Source of the DNA: Thermococcus nautili
GTDB taxonomy: Archaea > Methanobacteriota_B > Thermococci > Thermococcales > Thermococcaceae
NCBI RefSeq assembly: GCF_000585495.1
Contig: NZ_CP007264.1
Location: forward strand, 1,240,001-1,304,000
Length of the DNA: 64,000 nucleotides
Direction of reading: 5' to 3'
Shown in pieces: positions 18,005-26,792 of this stretch (positions within the stretch are counted from its first letter, which is position 1; every line of letters starts with the position of its first letter). The notes below the pieces were generated by a model. That model was not told the DNA's origin. It saw only the letters and a list, made by a program, of their open reading frames with translations, and made no database searches. Made by a program: the position numbers and the translations under genes.

Positions 18005-19168
18005 ATGGTTCAAAAACGATTATTTGTAGTCGTTTTGTTGTCATCACTCCTCTTCGTTTCCCTTGCGCTTAGCCGTTACTCCCCAGAGAAAGACTCCTTC
18101 ACCGGCCTCTGCGTTTATTCTTCTGGCTCCATCTCGGTCCTCTACAACGGCACGGTCACGGTCGCACTCGGGAAGTCTTTGGAGCTCGGAAAGGCCTACA
18201 CAGTTCAGGGCAGGCTCAGAGCGACCAACCGCGGTCTCTGGATGGACGTTTCCTCAGTAGTCCCCGCAAACGCGACGTTTCCCTTAGAAATTATTGAAGG
18301 GGCCTACTGGTACTCCAACGGCCCCGTTCTGCTCACTCCTTCGAGGGTCCGCCTCGCCTATCCACTCAACGCTTCCAAGGGAAGCCTCGTGAGGCTTGAG
18401 GGCCTGACCTACGGCTCGAAGTTCTATCCCGTCAATGTTGAAGAGCTCGGCTATTTGAAGGAACCCCGCAATGGCATGCCCTACCCTCTTGAGGGCGTCG
18501 TCCTCTACCCGGGCAACCCCGCAACGGTCTGGAACGGGAGCGAGGAGTTCAGGGTTTACCTCCCCCACGGCCTTTCCCTCAGACCGGGCCTTCGCGTCAA
18601 AGTCCTCGGCGTTGTGAGGCTTTACTCGACGATTACCCTCTACGTGAATTCCGGCGACGACGTTAACGTCCTCGGGTCTGCCGAGGAGAAGCCCCTCAAC
18701 CTGGCCGAAATTGGTGATATAGCCACCGGCGAGTGTCTCGTTATCAAAAGTACCTCCCGCTACCTGAAGCTCGACTGCACAGACTTGAAGCTCTACGGCT
18801 TCAGCGCGAGAGTCGGCGACACGGTTCGCTTCGAGGCCCTGAGAAGGAAGTCCAGTTTGCTCTGCCTGAACTGCTCCGTTGTAAAACCCCGGGAAGAGTT
18901 GCCAAACGACATATGCTCCTTCAACGAAGGCTCCTTCTCGAGAATCTCGGGAAAAGTCGCGTGGGTAAAAGTTTACAGAAACGGCTTTGGCATAGCAAAC
19001 GTAACAAACGGCACCTGCTCGGTTCTCCTCAAGCTCCCATCGAGGCTTGGTGTCTCTCTGACTGAAAACGAGAGCGTAACGGCCTACGGCTTCTTCACGA
19101 CCTACCGCGGAAAGCCGGCGTTTGAAGTTCAGTCGGGTGAGGACCTTTGCTCCGGGAAGCACTGTTAG
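18005..19168 (+). CDS. Secreted protein with repeated OB-fold-like segments
   Basis: A 387-residue exported protein. A signal peptide (MVQKRLFVVVLLSSLLFVSLALS) is followed by several segments of the pattern charged-hydrophobic strand, VxGxVxxxxxGxxxVxV, typical of OB-fold domains: about residues 30-85, 110-140, 155-215 and 310-380. Cysteine pairs occur near the C-terminus. Many Asn-X-Ser/Thr sites are present. TATA-like AATTTTTTAAGG at 17970-17981 puts the start of transcription almost at the ATG, so it may be leaderless. It overlaps the TctA-like gene by 22 bases, which suggests a coupled function. Nucleic-acid or metabolite binding is inference only. Confidence 0.65.
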   Translation: MVQKRLFVVVLLSSLLFVSLALSRYSPEKDSFTGLCVYSSGSISVLYNGTVTVALGKSLELGKAYTVQGRLRATNRGLWMDVSSVVPANATFPLEIIEGAYWYSNGPVLLTPSRVRLAYPLNASKGSLVRLEGLTYGSKFYPVNVEELGYLKEPRNGMPYPLEGVVLYPGNPATVWNGSEEFRVYLPHGLSLRPGLRVKVLGVVRLYSTITLYVNSGDDVNVLGSAEEKPLNLAEIGDIATGECLVIKSTSRYLKLDCTDLKLYGFSARVGDTVRFEALRRKSSLLCLNCSVVKPREELPNDICSFNEGSFSRISGKVAWVKVYRNGFGIANVTNGTCSVLLKLPSRLGVSLTENESVTAYGFFTTYRGKPAFEVQSGEDLCSGKHC

Positions 19169-20271
19169 GTCTCCTGCTCGGCACTTTCACGGGAATAACG
19201 CCGGGAATCCACGTGAACACTTTGGCTTCCCTTCTCCGCGGTTTCGGCCTAAGCGCGGTCGTTCTCTTTGCGATGGGGCTGACTCATACGTTCCTTGATG
19301 CAATCCCTTCAACCTTCCTCGGCGTTCCCGATGAGGGTACGGCCCTCGGCGTTCTTCCGGCTCACCGGCTCGTGCTCGGCGGTAAGGGCCTTGAGGTCGT
19401 CAGGATAGCGCTCATCGCGAGCTTTCTGGCGGTCATATTCTTCCTCCCGCTGGTTCCCATCTACCTTCGCCTCGCTCCCCTCTACAGGCCCGCCTTTGGA
19501 AAGTTTGCCGTCCTGCTCCTAATCCTTCTTCTCGTCTTCACCGAGCGGGGCGTGAAAAAGATTTATGCGCTCTTCGTAATCCTTCTCTCGGGGATTCTTG
19601 GCCTTTTTATTCTCTCGCTCCCGCTGAACGAGCCATTTTATGTCCTCTTCACCGGGTTCTTCGGCGTTCCGGTTATAGTTTCCTCCCTCCTGGCCGGGAC
19701 CAAGCGAGTAGAGCCTGGCAGTCCGGAGCTCGAGATTACCCCCAAAGGGCTCGTCCTATTCTCTTTCCTGGGGACGCTCTTCGGTATGCTTGCTTCCCTT
19801 CTTCCGGCCTTCACGGCATCGCAGGCGGCCCTGCTCGGCTCGTTCATCTCCCGGGACGAGCGCTCGTTCCTGACAATCGTCTACTCCGTTAACACCGCCA
19901 ACTTCCTCTTCGCCTTTCTCAACTTCCTTGAAACGGGAAGGGAAAGAAACGGAGTGGTGACGCTAATGGAGCCTTTGAGCGTCAAAGCCCTCCCGGCGTT
20001 CCTACTCGTTGCGCTCTTCGTGGGCCTCGCGGTTCTCCTCTACGGCGAGCCCCTTGCAAGGTTTCTGGCGGGGGCCCTCTCAAGACTTCCGTACCGGTTT
20101 ATCAACCTCACTGTTCTGGCGTTTCTGGTTCTCCTGGCCTTCATCTTCGACGGCCTTCCGGGCCTGTTCGCGCTGACCGCTTCCTCGATTGTGGGTTACC
20201 TAACCGTTCTCCTCGGGGTGAAGAGAACGGTCTGCATGAGCTCCCTGATGCTCCCGGTCCTGCTAAGATGA
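19147..20271 (+). CDS. TctA/DUF112-like polytopic membrane protein
   Basis: About ten membrane segments (374 residues). The N-terminal LLGTFTGITPGIHVNTLA contains the Gly-Pro-Gly pattern of the tripartite tricarboxylate transporter TctA family, and a related pattern recurs mid-protein (LLPAFTASQAALLGSF), as expected for a two-repeat carrier. TctB and TctC partners are missing, which is normal for the archaeal branch. The start is TTG with GGTGAGGA three bases upstream, overlapping the preceding secreted protein gene. Confidence 0.78.
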   Translation: MLREALLGLLLGTFTGITPGIHVNTLASLLRGFGLSAVVLFAMGLTHTFLDAIPSTFLGVPDEGTALGVLPAHRLVLGGKGLEVVRIALIASFLAVIFFLPLVPIYLRLAPLYRPAFGKFAVLLLILLLVFTERGVKKIYALFVILLSGILGLFILSLPLNEPFYVLFTGFFGVPVIVSSLLAGTKRVEPGSPELEITPKGLVLFSFLGTLFGMLASLLPAFTASQAALLGSFISRDERSFLTIVYSVNTANFLFAFLNFLETGRERNGVVTLMEPLSVKALPAFLLVALFVGLAVLLYGEPLARFLAGALSRLPYRFINLTVLAFLVLLAFIFDGLPGLFALTASSIVGYLTVLLGVKRTVCMSSLMLPVLLR

Positions 20272-20275
20272 AACG

Positions 20276-20584
20276 TCAGGCGGACTTCTCCTTCATAATC
20301 TTCTGGAACTCGGAGTAATCCGTCACGATTCTCTTGCCGTCGAGGGTCTCGAAGTACACCTTCTTGACCTTAATCTTCTTGACGTCGGTGTACTTCATCT
20401 CGGGCGGGTCGTAGGAGCCTGGCTCGACAACCTCGTCCTCGACGACGTAGGTCTTCAGCTCGGGCTGGCCTATGTACTTCCAAACCTCGTAGAAGACCTC
20501 GGGCTCGAGGTGGACTTCACCGTCGAGCTCAATCCAGTCGGCGCCAATCTCTTCCAAGAACTCCTTTACAACGTCGAAGTGCAT
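20276..20584 (-). CDS. Small conserved-looking cytosolic protein, function unknown
   Basis: A 102-residue acidic/basic mixed protein with no membrane segment. It starts with a helix (HFDVVKEFLEEIGADWIEL) and has a beta-rich middle and a Lys-rich C-terminal half. ATG 20584 follows GGTGGT; an upstream GTG at 20593 is in frame. It is convergent with the TctA-like gene and divergent from the methyltransferase. I do not recognise its family. Confidence 0.7.
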   Translation of the reverse strand: MHFDVVKEFLEEIGADWIELDGEVHLEPEVFYEVWKYIGQPELKTYVVEDEVVEPGSYDPPEMKYTDVKKIKVKKVYFETLDGKRIVTDYSEFQKIMKEKSA

Positions 20585-20678
20585 AGAAACCACCGCTCTA
20601 ATATAGGGCTCCGGGGGTTAAATACCTATCGCCGGGCAGGTTTTTAAACCCCCTTCTCTAACCCCTCCGGTGGTGAGA

Positions 20679-21869
20679 ATGGCGAGGGTAATCGTTGACG
20701 CCCAGGCGGCGAGGGCCATAGGGAAGGGCGCGATGATAGTCTTCAAGAAGGGTGTCGTGAGAACCGAGGGCGAGTTTGAACCCGGAGACATAGTCGAGGT
20801 CTACACGAGGGGAGGGAAGTTCCTCGGCAGGGGCTTCGTCAACCCCAACTCGAACATAATGGTCCGCCTGCTCATCAAAGATAAAGACACCCCGATAACG
20901 AAGGAGCTCTTCAAGGAGAGGATTAGGAAGGCCAACGAGTACAGAAAGAAGGTTCTTGGCTACGACAAAGCTTACAGAATGGTCTACGGCGAGGCTGACT
21001 ATTTACCGGGCCTGATAGTCGACCGCTTCAACGAGATAGCCTCACTTCAGATTTCGAGCATCGGCATGGAGAGGTTTAAGCTCGATTTGGCCGAGGCCAT
21101 AATGGAGGTCGAGCCTGAAATAGAGACAGTCTTCGAGAAGAACACCGGGCGCTCGAGGAGAAAGGAAGGTTTACCTGAGATAGAGCGCGTTCTCCTCGGC
21201 AAGGAGAAGTACAGGACGGTAATAGAGGAAGGAAAGGCCAAGTTCATCGTCGACATGCGCGGTCAGAAGACGGGCTTCTTCCTCGACCAGCGCGAGAACA
21301 GGATAGCTCTGGAGAAGTACGTCAAGCCGGGAATGAGGGTTCTCGACGTCTTCACATACACCGGTGGCTTCGCGATACACGCGGCGGTGGCTGGAGCCGA
21401 GGAAGTGGTTGCCGTTGACAAGTCCCCACGGGCCATCGAAACCGCCAAGGAGAACGCTAGGCTCAACAGCGTCGAAGACAGAATGAGGTTCATCGTCGGT
21501 TCCGCCTTCCCCGTTATGGAGGAGATGCTCAGGAGGGGCGAGAAGTTCGACATAGTTATCCTTGACCCACCTGCCTTCGTCCAGCACGAGAAGGACCTCC
21601 AGCGCGGGCTCAGGGCTTACTTCAATGTCAACCACGCCGGCCTGAAGCTCGTTAAGGAGGGTGGAATCCTCGTCACCTGCTCCTGCTCCCAGCACGTTGA
21701 CATGCAGGCCTTCAAGGACATGGTCATCGCCGCTGGGGCAAAGGCCGGCAAGTTCCTCAAGATGCTCGAACCCTACAGGACTCAGGCCCCGGACCACCCG
21801 ATACTCATGGCCTCGAAGGACACCGAATACCTTAAGTGTCTCTTCCTCTACGTTGAGGATATGCGCTGA
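20679..21869 (+). CDS. Class I rRNA methyltransferase, RlmI-like (COG1092)
   Basis: SAM-dependent RNA cytosine-C5 methyltransferase of the RlmI/PH1915 type (396 residues). An N-terminal PUA domain (about 1-70) is followed by an EEHEE-like middle domain and a Rossmann domain with VLDVFTYTGGFAIHAA (SAM motif I), VAVDKSPRAIE, DIVILDPPAF (motif IV) and the catalytic-loop CSCSQHV. Target is probably 23S rRNA. ATG 20679 follows GGTGGTGAG. Confidence 0.9.
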   Translation: MARVIVDAQAARAIGKGAMIVFKKGVVRTEGEFEPGDIVEVYTRGGKFLGRGFVNPNSNIMVRLLIKDKDTPITKELFKERIRKANEYRKKVLGYDKAYRMVYGEADYLPGLIVDRFNEIASLQISSIGMERFKLDLAEAIMEVEPEIETVFEKNTGRSRRKEGLPEIERVLLGKEKYRTVIEEGKAKFIVDMRGQKTGFFLDQRENRIALEKYVKPGMRVLDVFTYTGGFAIHAAVAGAEEVVAVDKSPRAIETAKENARLNSVEDRMRFIVGSAFPVMEEMLRRGEKFDIVILDPPAFVQHEKDLQRGLRAYFNVNHAGLKLVKEGGILVTCSCSQHVDMQAFKDMVIAAGAKAGKFLKMLEPYRTQAPDHPILMASKDTEYLKCLFLYVEDMR

Positions 21870-21874
21870 AACTC

Positions 21875-21943
21875 GGGACGATGACGAGAAAGCACCTCCA
21901 CTGAGACCGGCGTGAGTGCTGAGACGCCCACGGTCGGAGTCCC
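21875..21943 (+). ncRNA. Candidate structured RNA: nested hairpin with K-loop-like tip
   Basis: In the 88-base gap between convergent genes four nested helices line up: GGGA 21875-21878 with TCCC 21940-21943; CTCC 21896-21899 with GGAG 21936-21939; GACC 21905-21908 with GGTC 21932-21935; GGCGT 21909-21913 with ACGCC 21924-21928. The terminal loop GAGTGCTGAG, read with the flanking T as TGA...CTGA, resembles an L7Ae-binding K-loop. It is not a standard C/D or H/ACA RNA as far as I can see, and a bidirectional terminator is also possible. Confidence 0.35.
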
Positions 21944-21957
21944 TTCGCTTTTCTTCT

Positions 21958-22701
21958 TCACAGCTTCAATATCAAGCTGTGCCTCCACCGCGCCCCAGCT
22001 TTAAACCGAATGTCTTTCACCAAATAGCCCAGCTTTTCTCCCTTCTCGGCTATAACCCTTATCAGCCCCTCCTTGTCGGGCAGGAAGAGGGCCACCCTTC
22101 CGCCGGGCCGTAGGTAGTCCCTCGCTTCCTCAATAAGTTTCACCGAGAAGGCCTCGCCGTGCTTTCCCCCGCCAACGCCTTCCCTCTCCGTGAGAACTCC
22201 CTTGGTCGGCCTCTCGTAGTAGGGAGGAGCTGAGAAGATGACGTCGAAGCGCTCTCCTTCGGGGATTACTCCCCTGATTATCCCCCCGTTGCTCTTGATT
22301 AGCCTGACCCTAGCGAGGTTCCGATTGATGTTCCTCCTCGCGTACTCGAAGAACTCATCGTCCAGCTCCGTGGCCGTTACCTCACAGTCGAAGAGTCTCT
22401 CAGCCATAAGTGCCATCATCGCGGTGTGCCCGGTCCCAATCTCCAGAACCTTCTCCCCGCCCCTCAAAAACGTCTTAAGGAAGAGGTAGCGCGATATCGG
22501 GGGCGTCACGAGACCGCGAGGATGGTATTCTATCTCCAGCCCGAAGAGGGCCTTCGCTATGGCTCTGTTGTAGAGTATTCTGGCTTTTCTGTTCGAGAAG
22601 TCGAGCCTTCCGCGCTCGTCAACGTATTCCTCCAGCTCCGGAAAGAGCTTAACCGCTTCCCTCACAGGCAGTCCAAGCTTTCCGTCCTTCCAGAGGGGCA
22701 T
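21958..22701 (-). CDS. RlmF-related SAM methyltransferase
   Basis: Rossmann methyltransferase (247 residues) with motif I VLEIGTGHTAMMALMAE (about 92) and the catalytic tetrapeptide as APPY in FSAPPYYERP, the N6-adenine-type (N/D/S)PPY position with Ala first. Archaeal proteins of this type are related to RlmF, the 23S rRNA m6A enzyme. No ribosome site is seen before the ATG, so the start is less certain. It follows the M20 peptidase gene by 36 bases. Confidence 0.8.
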   Translation of the reverse strand: MPLWKDGKLGLPVREAVKLFPELEEYVDERGRLDFSNRKARILYNRAIAKALFGLEIEYHPRGLVTPPISRYLFLKTFLRGGEKVLEIGTGHTAMMALMAERLFDCEVTATELDDEFFEYARRNINRNLARVRLIKSNGGIIRGVIPEGERFDVIFSAPPYYERPTKGVLTEREGVGGGKHGEAFSVKLIEEARDYLRPGGRVALFLPDKEGLIRVIAEKGEKLGYLVKDIRFKAGARWRHSLILKL

Positions 22702-22737
22702 GGAAAGAGGTGGAAACTGGAAAGAAAAGGCTTTCGC

Positions 22738-24000
22738 TCAGCGCAGGGCGAGGTAGGCCATTACCTTGGCGTCTTCGACCATGTTGTCAATCTTCGCATA
22801 CTCGTTGGGCTGGTGAGCCATCTCGTCGAGCGTCGCCCAGACGACCGCTGGGATGCCCTTCCTCCTGAAGAACGCCGCGAAGGTTCCGCCTCCTATGCCC
22901 CCTACCTTGGCTTCCTTTCCGCGTAGCTCCTTTATCGCCTCCTTCAGGAGCCTCACTATCTCGCTGTTCGGGTCGGTCGGCGGTGCCGGGTCGCCCCTCT
23001 GAAGGACTTCCACCTCGATTTCGGGAAGAACCTTCCCGTCAAGCTCCTTCCTGTGCCTCTCCTTAACTTCTTTCGCGACATCTTCAACGTCCCTGAGAAT
23101 ATCGTCGAGGCTGTACCTCGGCAGAACCCTGCAGTCGAAAACGACCTCGTGCTCGCCTGGGATTATGTTGGGGCTGTCAGCCGGGTTTCCTCCCATCGTT
23201 GGCTCGAAGGTGCTCTCCGGCGGGTCGAAGAGCTCGTCCTTCTCGCTGTACTTCTCGTGAAGCCTTTTGTCGAGGTTGTAGGCCAAATCAAGTGCAACGC
23301 GGTGTGCGTTCAGGCCCTTGTCCGGCATGCTCGCGTGCACCTGCTGGCCCTTGACCTTGAGCTTGAACCAGAGGATTCCCTTTTCGGCAACCTCTATGAA
23401 CGTTCCGTCCTCGTTTCCGCCGTCCGGGACGAGAACGAGGTCGTCTTCCCTGAACAGCTCCGGGTGCTCCTTCATCAGCCACCCGATTCCGTACTTGCTC
23501 CCGGTTTCCTCGTCGCTGACGAAGGCCAAAATGACGGTTCTCTTCGGCCTTATCCCGAGGTTCATCATGGCCCTTACAGCGTAGAGCGAAGCAACCAAAC
23601 TCTGCCCGTTGTCCTCGCTTCCGCGCCCGTAGACCTTACCGTCCTTGACGAGCGGTTTGAAGGGCTCCGTAACGGTCCACTTGCTCAGGTCTCCCGGCGG
23701 AACGACGTCGATGTGCGTAAGAATCCAGAGCCTCTCGCTCTCCTCGCCTTTCTCGCCGTAGTAATAGGCCAATACGTTCGGCCTGACCCCGTTCTTGGCC
23801 CTCTCGTCGGGGGCGTTGTAGACCTCGACCTTATCGAAGGGCCAGTCCCTGATAATCTCAAGCAGCTTCTGCGCCTTGTCGTACTCCCCCTCGTAGCCGT
23901 AGTCGGGGCTTATGGCCGGAATCTTAATCAGCTCGACGAGCGTCTTTACCATCTCATCCCTTAAGCTTTCAACTTCCTTCAGAACCCCTTCGAACTCCAT
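22738..24000 (-). CDS. M20-family zinc peptidase/deacylase
   Basis: Cytosolic metallohydrolase (420 residues) of the ArgE/DapE/carboxypeptidase group. Metal ligands are visible as H and D in LTHIDVVPPGD (about 97), D in YGRGSEDNGQ, EE in VSDEETGS with the first Glu as general base, D in PDGGNEDGTF and H in EMAHQPNEY near the C-terminus. A dimerisation lid domain lies between about 190 and 310. ATG 24000 follows GGTGGT. Substrate unknown; a dipeptidase or N-acyl amino-acid deacylase role is plausible. Confidence 0.88.
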   Translation of the reverse strand: MEFEGVLKEVESLRDEMVKTLVELIKIPAISPDYGYEGEYDKAQKLLEIIRDWPFDKVEVYNAPDERAKNGVRPNVLAYYYGEKGEESERLWILTHIDVVPPGDLSKWTVTEPFKPLVKDGKVYGRGSEDNGQSLVASLYAVRAMMNLGIRPKRTVILAFVSDEETGSKYGIGWLMKEHPELFREDDLVLVPDGGNEDGTFIEVAEKGILWFKLKVKGQQVHASMPDKGLNAHRVALDLAYNLDKRLHEKYSEKDELFDPPESTFEPTMGGNPADSPNIIPGEHEVVFDCRVLPRYSLDDILRDVEDVAKEVKERHRKELDGKVLPEIEVEVLQRGDPAPPTDPNSEIVRLLKEAIKELRGKEAKVGGIGGGTFAAFFRRKGIPAVVWATLDEMAHQPNEYAKIDNMVEDAKVMAYLALR

Positions 24001-24030
24001 CAGAACCACCGCCACTACTTCTCCCCGGAG

Positions 24031-24059
24031 CTTAAACCGGTTTCGGAGCGCTTATATAC
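24031..24059. promoter_or_regulatory. Divergent promoter pair (M20 peptidase / metallo-beta-lactamase protein)
   Basis: Minus-strand TATA-like TTTAAGC at about 24031-24040 serves the peptidase and plus-strand CTTATATAC at 24051-24059 serves the metallo-beta-lactamase-fold gene. The two core elements are within 30 bases. Confidence 0.45.
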
Positions 24060-24106
24060 CCCACCGCCCAAACCCTACCGTCCGCAGAGGATACGGAGGT
24101 GAGGGA

Positions 24107-24922
24107 GTGATAGAGATAACCTTCCTCGGAAGCGGGGGCGGGAGGTTCATCACAATAACCCAGTTCCGCTCCACGGGGGGATTCCACATACGGGCGAGCA
24201 GGAACGTTTACGTTGACCCTGGGCCGGGAGCGCTCGTCAGGAGCTGGCGCTACAAGCTCGACCCGAGAAGATTAGATGCAATCTTCGTCTCCCACAGGCA
24301 CGTCGACCACTGCAACGACCTTGAGGTCATGGTCGAGGCCATGACAGGCGGTGCGCTCAAGAAGAGGGGAACGCTGATAGCTTCGAAGAGCGTCGTCTAC
24401 GGCGACGAGACTCATACACCTGCGATAAGCAAGTATCACATAGAGGTTCTTGAGAGCGTCCACACGCCAGAGCCGGGCAACAAGATAGCGATAGGCGAGG
24501 AGGAGTTCCTCATAACCCCGAGCCAGCACTCGGACCCGACGACGATAGGCTTCCGCATGAAGACCGCCTACGGCGACATCTCCTACATTCCCGACACGGC
24601 CTACTTCGATGGCCTGATAGAGTGGCACGACGGGGCGAGGGTCATCATAGCGGCGATAACGCGCCCGAGGGACATGGGGATTCCCTACCACCTCAGCACC
24701 GACGATGCCGTTGAAATGCTCAAGAGCATGGAGAAAAAACCCGAAGTACTGGTAATGAGCCACATCGGCATGAAGATGCACTTCGCCAACCCCTACAAGG
24801 AGGCAAAATACATCGAAACGGTGACCGGCGTCAAGACCTACGTCGCAAAGGAGGGCTTCAAGGTCATGATAGACAAAAGGGAAATAGCCGTCAGGACCCT
24901 TCGACCCGCGCGCTTCGTTTGA
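24107..24922 (+). CDS. Metallo-beta-lactamase-fold hydrolase
   Basis: A 271-residue metal-dependent hydrolase with the motif SHRHVDHCND (HxHxDH), further ligands in SQHSDPTT and YIPDTAYFD, and a C-terminal MSHIGMKMHF. The family includes RNases, phosphonate enzymes and others; no specific substrate is evident. GTG 24107 follows GGAGGTGAG and gives the usual N-terminus IEITFLGSGGG. Its 3' end overlaps the convergent mutase gene by 32 bases. Confidence 0.85.
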   Translation: MIEITFLGSGGGRFITITQFRSTGGFHIRASRNVYVDPGPGALVRSWRYKLDPRRLDAIFVSHRHVDHCNDLEVMVEAMTGGALKKRGTLIASKSVVYGDETHTPAISKYHIEVLESVHTPEPGNKIAIGEEEFLITPSQHSDPTTIGFRMKTAYGDISYIPDTAYFDGLIEWHDGARVIIAAITRPRDMGIPYHLSTDDAVEMLKSMEKKPEVLVMSHIGMKMHFANPYKEAKYIETVTGVKTYVAKEGFKVMIDKREIAVRTLRPARFV

Positions 24923-26261
24923 GCTTTTCCACTTCTTTTGCAACCGTTTTATAAGCTAACTCGAAGAGCTCGTCCCTTCTCTTTTCGCTCGGTCCCTCGA
25001 CGACGACGCGAATCTTCGGCTCCGTCCCGCTCGGCCTGACGAGAACCCACGAGCCGTCCCTCAGCTGGAAGCGGTAGCCTGAAATCGTGAGGACTTCTTT
25101 GATTTCCTCCCCTAAGGCCTTCTCAAGCTCTTCCCTAGCCTTTTCGATGACCTTCCCCTTGAGTTCGTCCGGGCACGGGACGTTTTCCTTCCTCAGGTAA
25201 TAGACCGGAATCTCGGAGACGAGCTTCGAGAGCGGGCCGTTCTCGTCAATCATCTTAATCAGGAGCGTCATCGTCACGAAGCTGTCAATCCAGTTGCCAA
25301 ACTTTGGATGGACGAGCTTCCAGGGTTCGCCGGCGAAGATGGCTCCGTATTTCTTTATGCCGTCGTGGGGCTGGCCGAGTGGGACTCTAACGACCTTTCC
25401 CCCGGCCTTTTCAACCACCTCATCAATCCTCGACCCGGTGTTTATCGACGTAACAACCGTTCCCCCGCCGTTTTCTTCAACGTAGTACCTGGCGAAGAGC
25501 GCTATTACCGTGTCCTCGTCAACGTAGTTACCCTTCTCGTCGAAGACCGCTATCCTGTCAGCGTCGCCGTCCTGTGCTATAGCCAAATCAACGCCGAGTT
25601 CTTTAACAAGCTCCCCGAGGTAGGCGATGTTCTCGTACCTCGGCTCGGGCTTCCTCCCCGGGAAGTGGCCGTCGACGTGGGCGTTCACGCTTATCACTTT
25701 CGCCCCCATCTCGCGGAGCAGGTAAGGCGCCAAAACGCTCCCGGAGCCGTTGGCCCCGTCGTAGAGGACTTTAAGGCCCGTCTCGTGGTTCACGAAGTCG
25801 AGAACCGCTCCGATGTAGTCGTCTATAACGTCGAGGGGCTTAACCGTTTTAATCTCGTTCCACTCTGCCTTCCTGAAGTTCCCAGAGAAGACTATCTCCT
25901 CAAGCTCCCTCTCCTGCTCGACGTAGAATTCCGTCCCGTCGCCGTTGAAGACCTTTATCCCGTTGTCGGTCGGGGGATTGTGGGAGGCTGTAATCATAAC
26001 TCCAGCGTCGCCGTGCTCCCTCGTTGCCCATGCTAAAGCTGGAGTTGGAATCAAATCGGCATCTAAAACCTCCATCCCGCTCGCGAGCAGACCGCTTATC
26101 AGAGCGTTCTTGAGCATGATGCTTGAGGTCCTCCCGTCCCTCGCGACAACAGCTTTTCCGCTCTTGTATGTTCCAACGGCCATACCGACCTTCAATGCAA
26201 GCTCGGGCGTCACCTTCTCCCAGAGCCTCCCCCGAATCCCCGCGGTGCCGAAGAGCTTCAT
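24891..26261 (-). CDS. Phosphoglucosamine/phosphohexose mutase family protein
   Basis: Alpha-D-phosphohexomutase (456 residues) moving phosphate between C1 and C6 of a sugar. It starts with FGTAGIRGR; the phosphoserine loop is MITASHNPPTDNGIKV (Ser about 94), the metal loop is AQDGDADRIAVFDE (about 234) and the phosphate-binding loop RPSGTEPKIRVVVEG. Archaeal members act as GlmM, PMM or PGM, sometimes with mixed specificity, so the sugar is not assigned. ATG is preceded by a GGTGGT-type site. Confidence 0.9.
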   Translation of the reverse strand: MKLFGTAGIRGRLWEKVTPELALKVGMAVGTYKSGKAVVARDGRTSSIMLKNALISGLLASGMEVLDADLIPTPALAWATREHGDAGVMITASHNPPTDNGIKVFNGDGTEFYVEQERELEEIVFSGNFRKAEWNEIKTVKPLDVIDDYIGAVLDFVNHETGLKVLYDGANGSGSVLAPYLLREMGAKVISVNAHVDGHFPGRKPEPRYENIAYLGELVKELGVDLAIAQDGDADRIAVFDEKGNYVDEDTVIALFARYYVEENGGGTVVTSINTGSRIDEVVEKAGGKVVRVPLGQPHDGIKKYGAIFAGEPWKLVHPKFGNWIDSFVTMTLLIKMIDENGPLSKLVSEIPVYYLRKENVPCPDELKGKVIEKAREELEKALGEEIKEVLTISGYRFQLRDGSWVLVRPSGTEPKIRVVVEGPSEKRRDELFELAYKTVAKEVEKLKRSARVEGS

Positions 26262-26283
26262 ACCACCACCGGCTTTAGTTCGC

Positions 26284-26682
26284 TCACGGCTTATAAACGT
26301 ATATTGCTAGCCCACCGTAGTTCATGAGCCTCAGCGGTCTGGGCACGGAGTCACCGCTCAGGGGCAGAATCACGAGGGGAACGCCTGTCTTTCGGCTTAG
26401 CTCAACGATGGGCTTCATTATCTCGGGCGTTGGCCTTACGGAGTAGAGAACCACCGCGTCCCTGTAAAGGCTGAGCCTCGGCCTGAAGAGGTCGTCGCGG
26501 AGGGCTTTTATGCCGGCTTTCCTCGCGTTCTCAACTGCCTTTTCGTTCCAGTCTATTGCTAAAACGTCGTAGCCGAGCTCGGTCAGCCTTAAAGCCACTT
26601 TCGTCTGGAAGCCTATGCCGAGCTCAACCGCCTTTCCCCGCGGGAAGGTCTGGGCTATGAACTCCGCCAGTTTCTCGAGCAT
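26284..26682 (-). CDS. UPF0146 family protein
   Basis: Small archaeal protein (132 residues) with a methyltransferase-like Rossmann core: KAVELGIGFQTKVALRL and VLAIDWNEKAVENARKAGI resemble SAM motifs I and II, but the fold is short and catalytic motifs are missing. This pattern matches UPF0146. It lies head-to-head with the TrmB-type regulator. Function unknown. Confidence 0.83.
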   Translation of the reverse strand: MLEKLAEFIAQTFPRGKAVELGIGFQTKVALRLTELGYDVLAIDWNEKAVENARKAGIKALRDDLFRPRLSLYRDAVVLYSVRPTPEIMKPIVELSRKTGVPLVILPLSGDSVPRPLRLMNYGGLAIYVYKP

Positions 26683-26721
26683 GGGGGGTGTTTTTGATAC
26701 CCCTTAAAAAGTTAAGCAAAA

Positions 26722-26741
26722 GTTTTATACACTCACCGTGA
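26722..26741 (+). promoter_or_regulatory. Promoter of the TrmBL1-like gene with partial glycolytic motif
   Basis: TATA GTTTTATAC (26722-26730) is followed immediately by CAC-TCACC-GTGA (26730-26741), which keeps the inner CAC-N5-GTGA core of the Thermococcales glycolytic motif TATCAC-N5-GTGATA but not the outer bases. A site just after the TATA box would give autorepression. Confidence 0.4.
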
Positions 26742-26792
26742 CCATATACCACTAAGGATGAACAAACTAACGTTAGTGAATAGGTGACGAAA

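Noticed and set aside
18284-19162. 292-codon minus-strand frame
   Set aside because: Shadow of the secreted OB-fold-like gene, which has a signal peptide, promoter and coupling to the next gene.
21880-21925. C/D box sRNA reading of the 21.9-kb gap (ATGACGA ... CTGA ... GTGAGTG ... CTGA)
   Set aside because: The second guide would have zero length and box C has a mismatch; a nested hairpin explains the sequence better.
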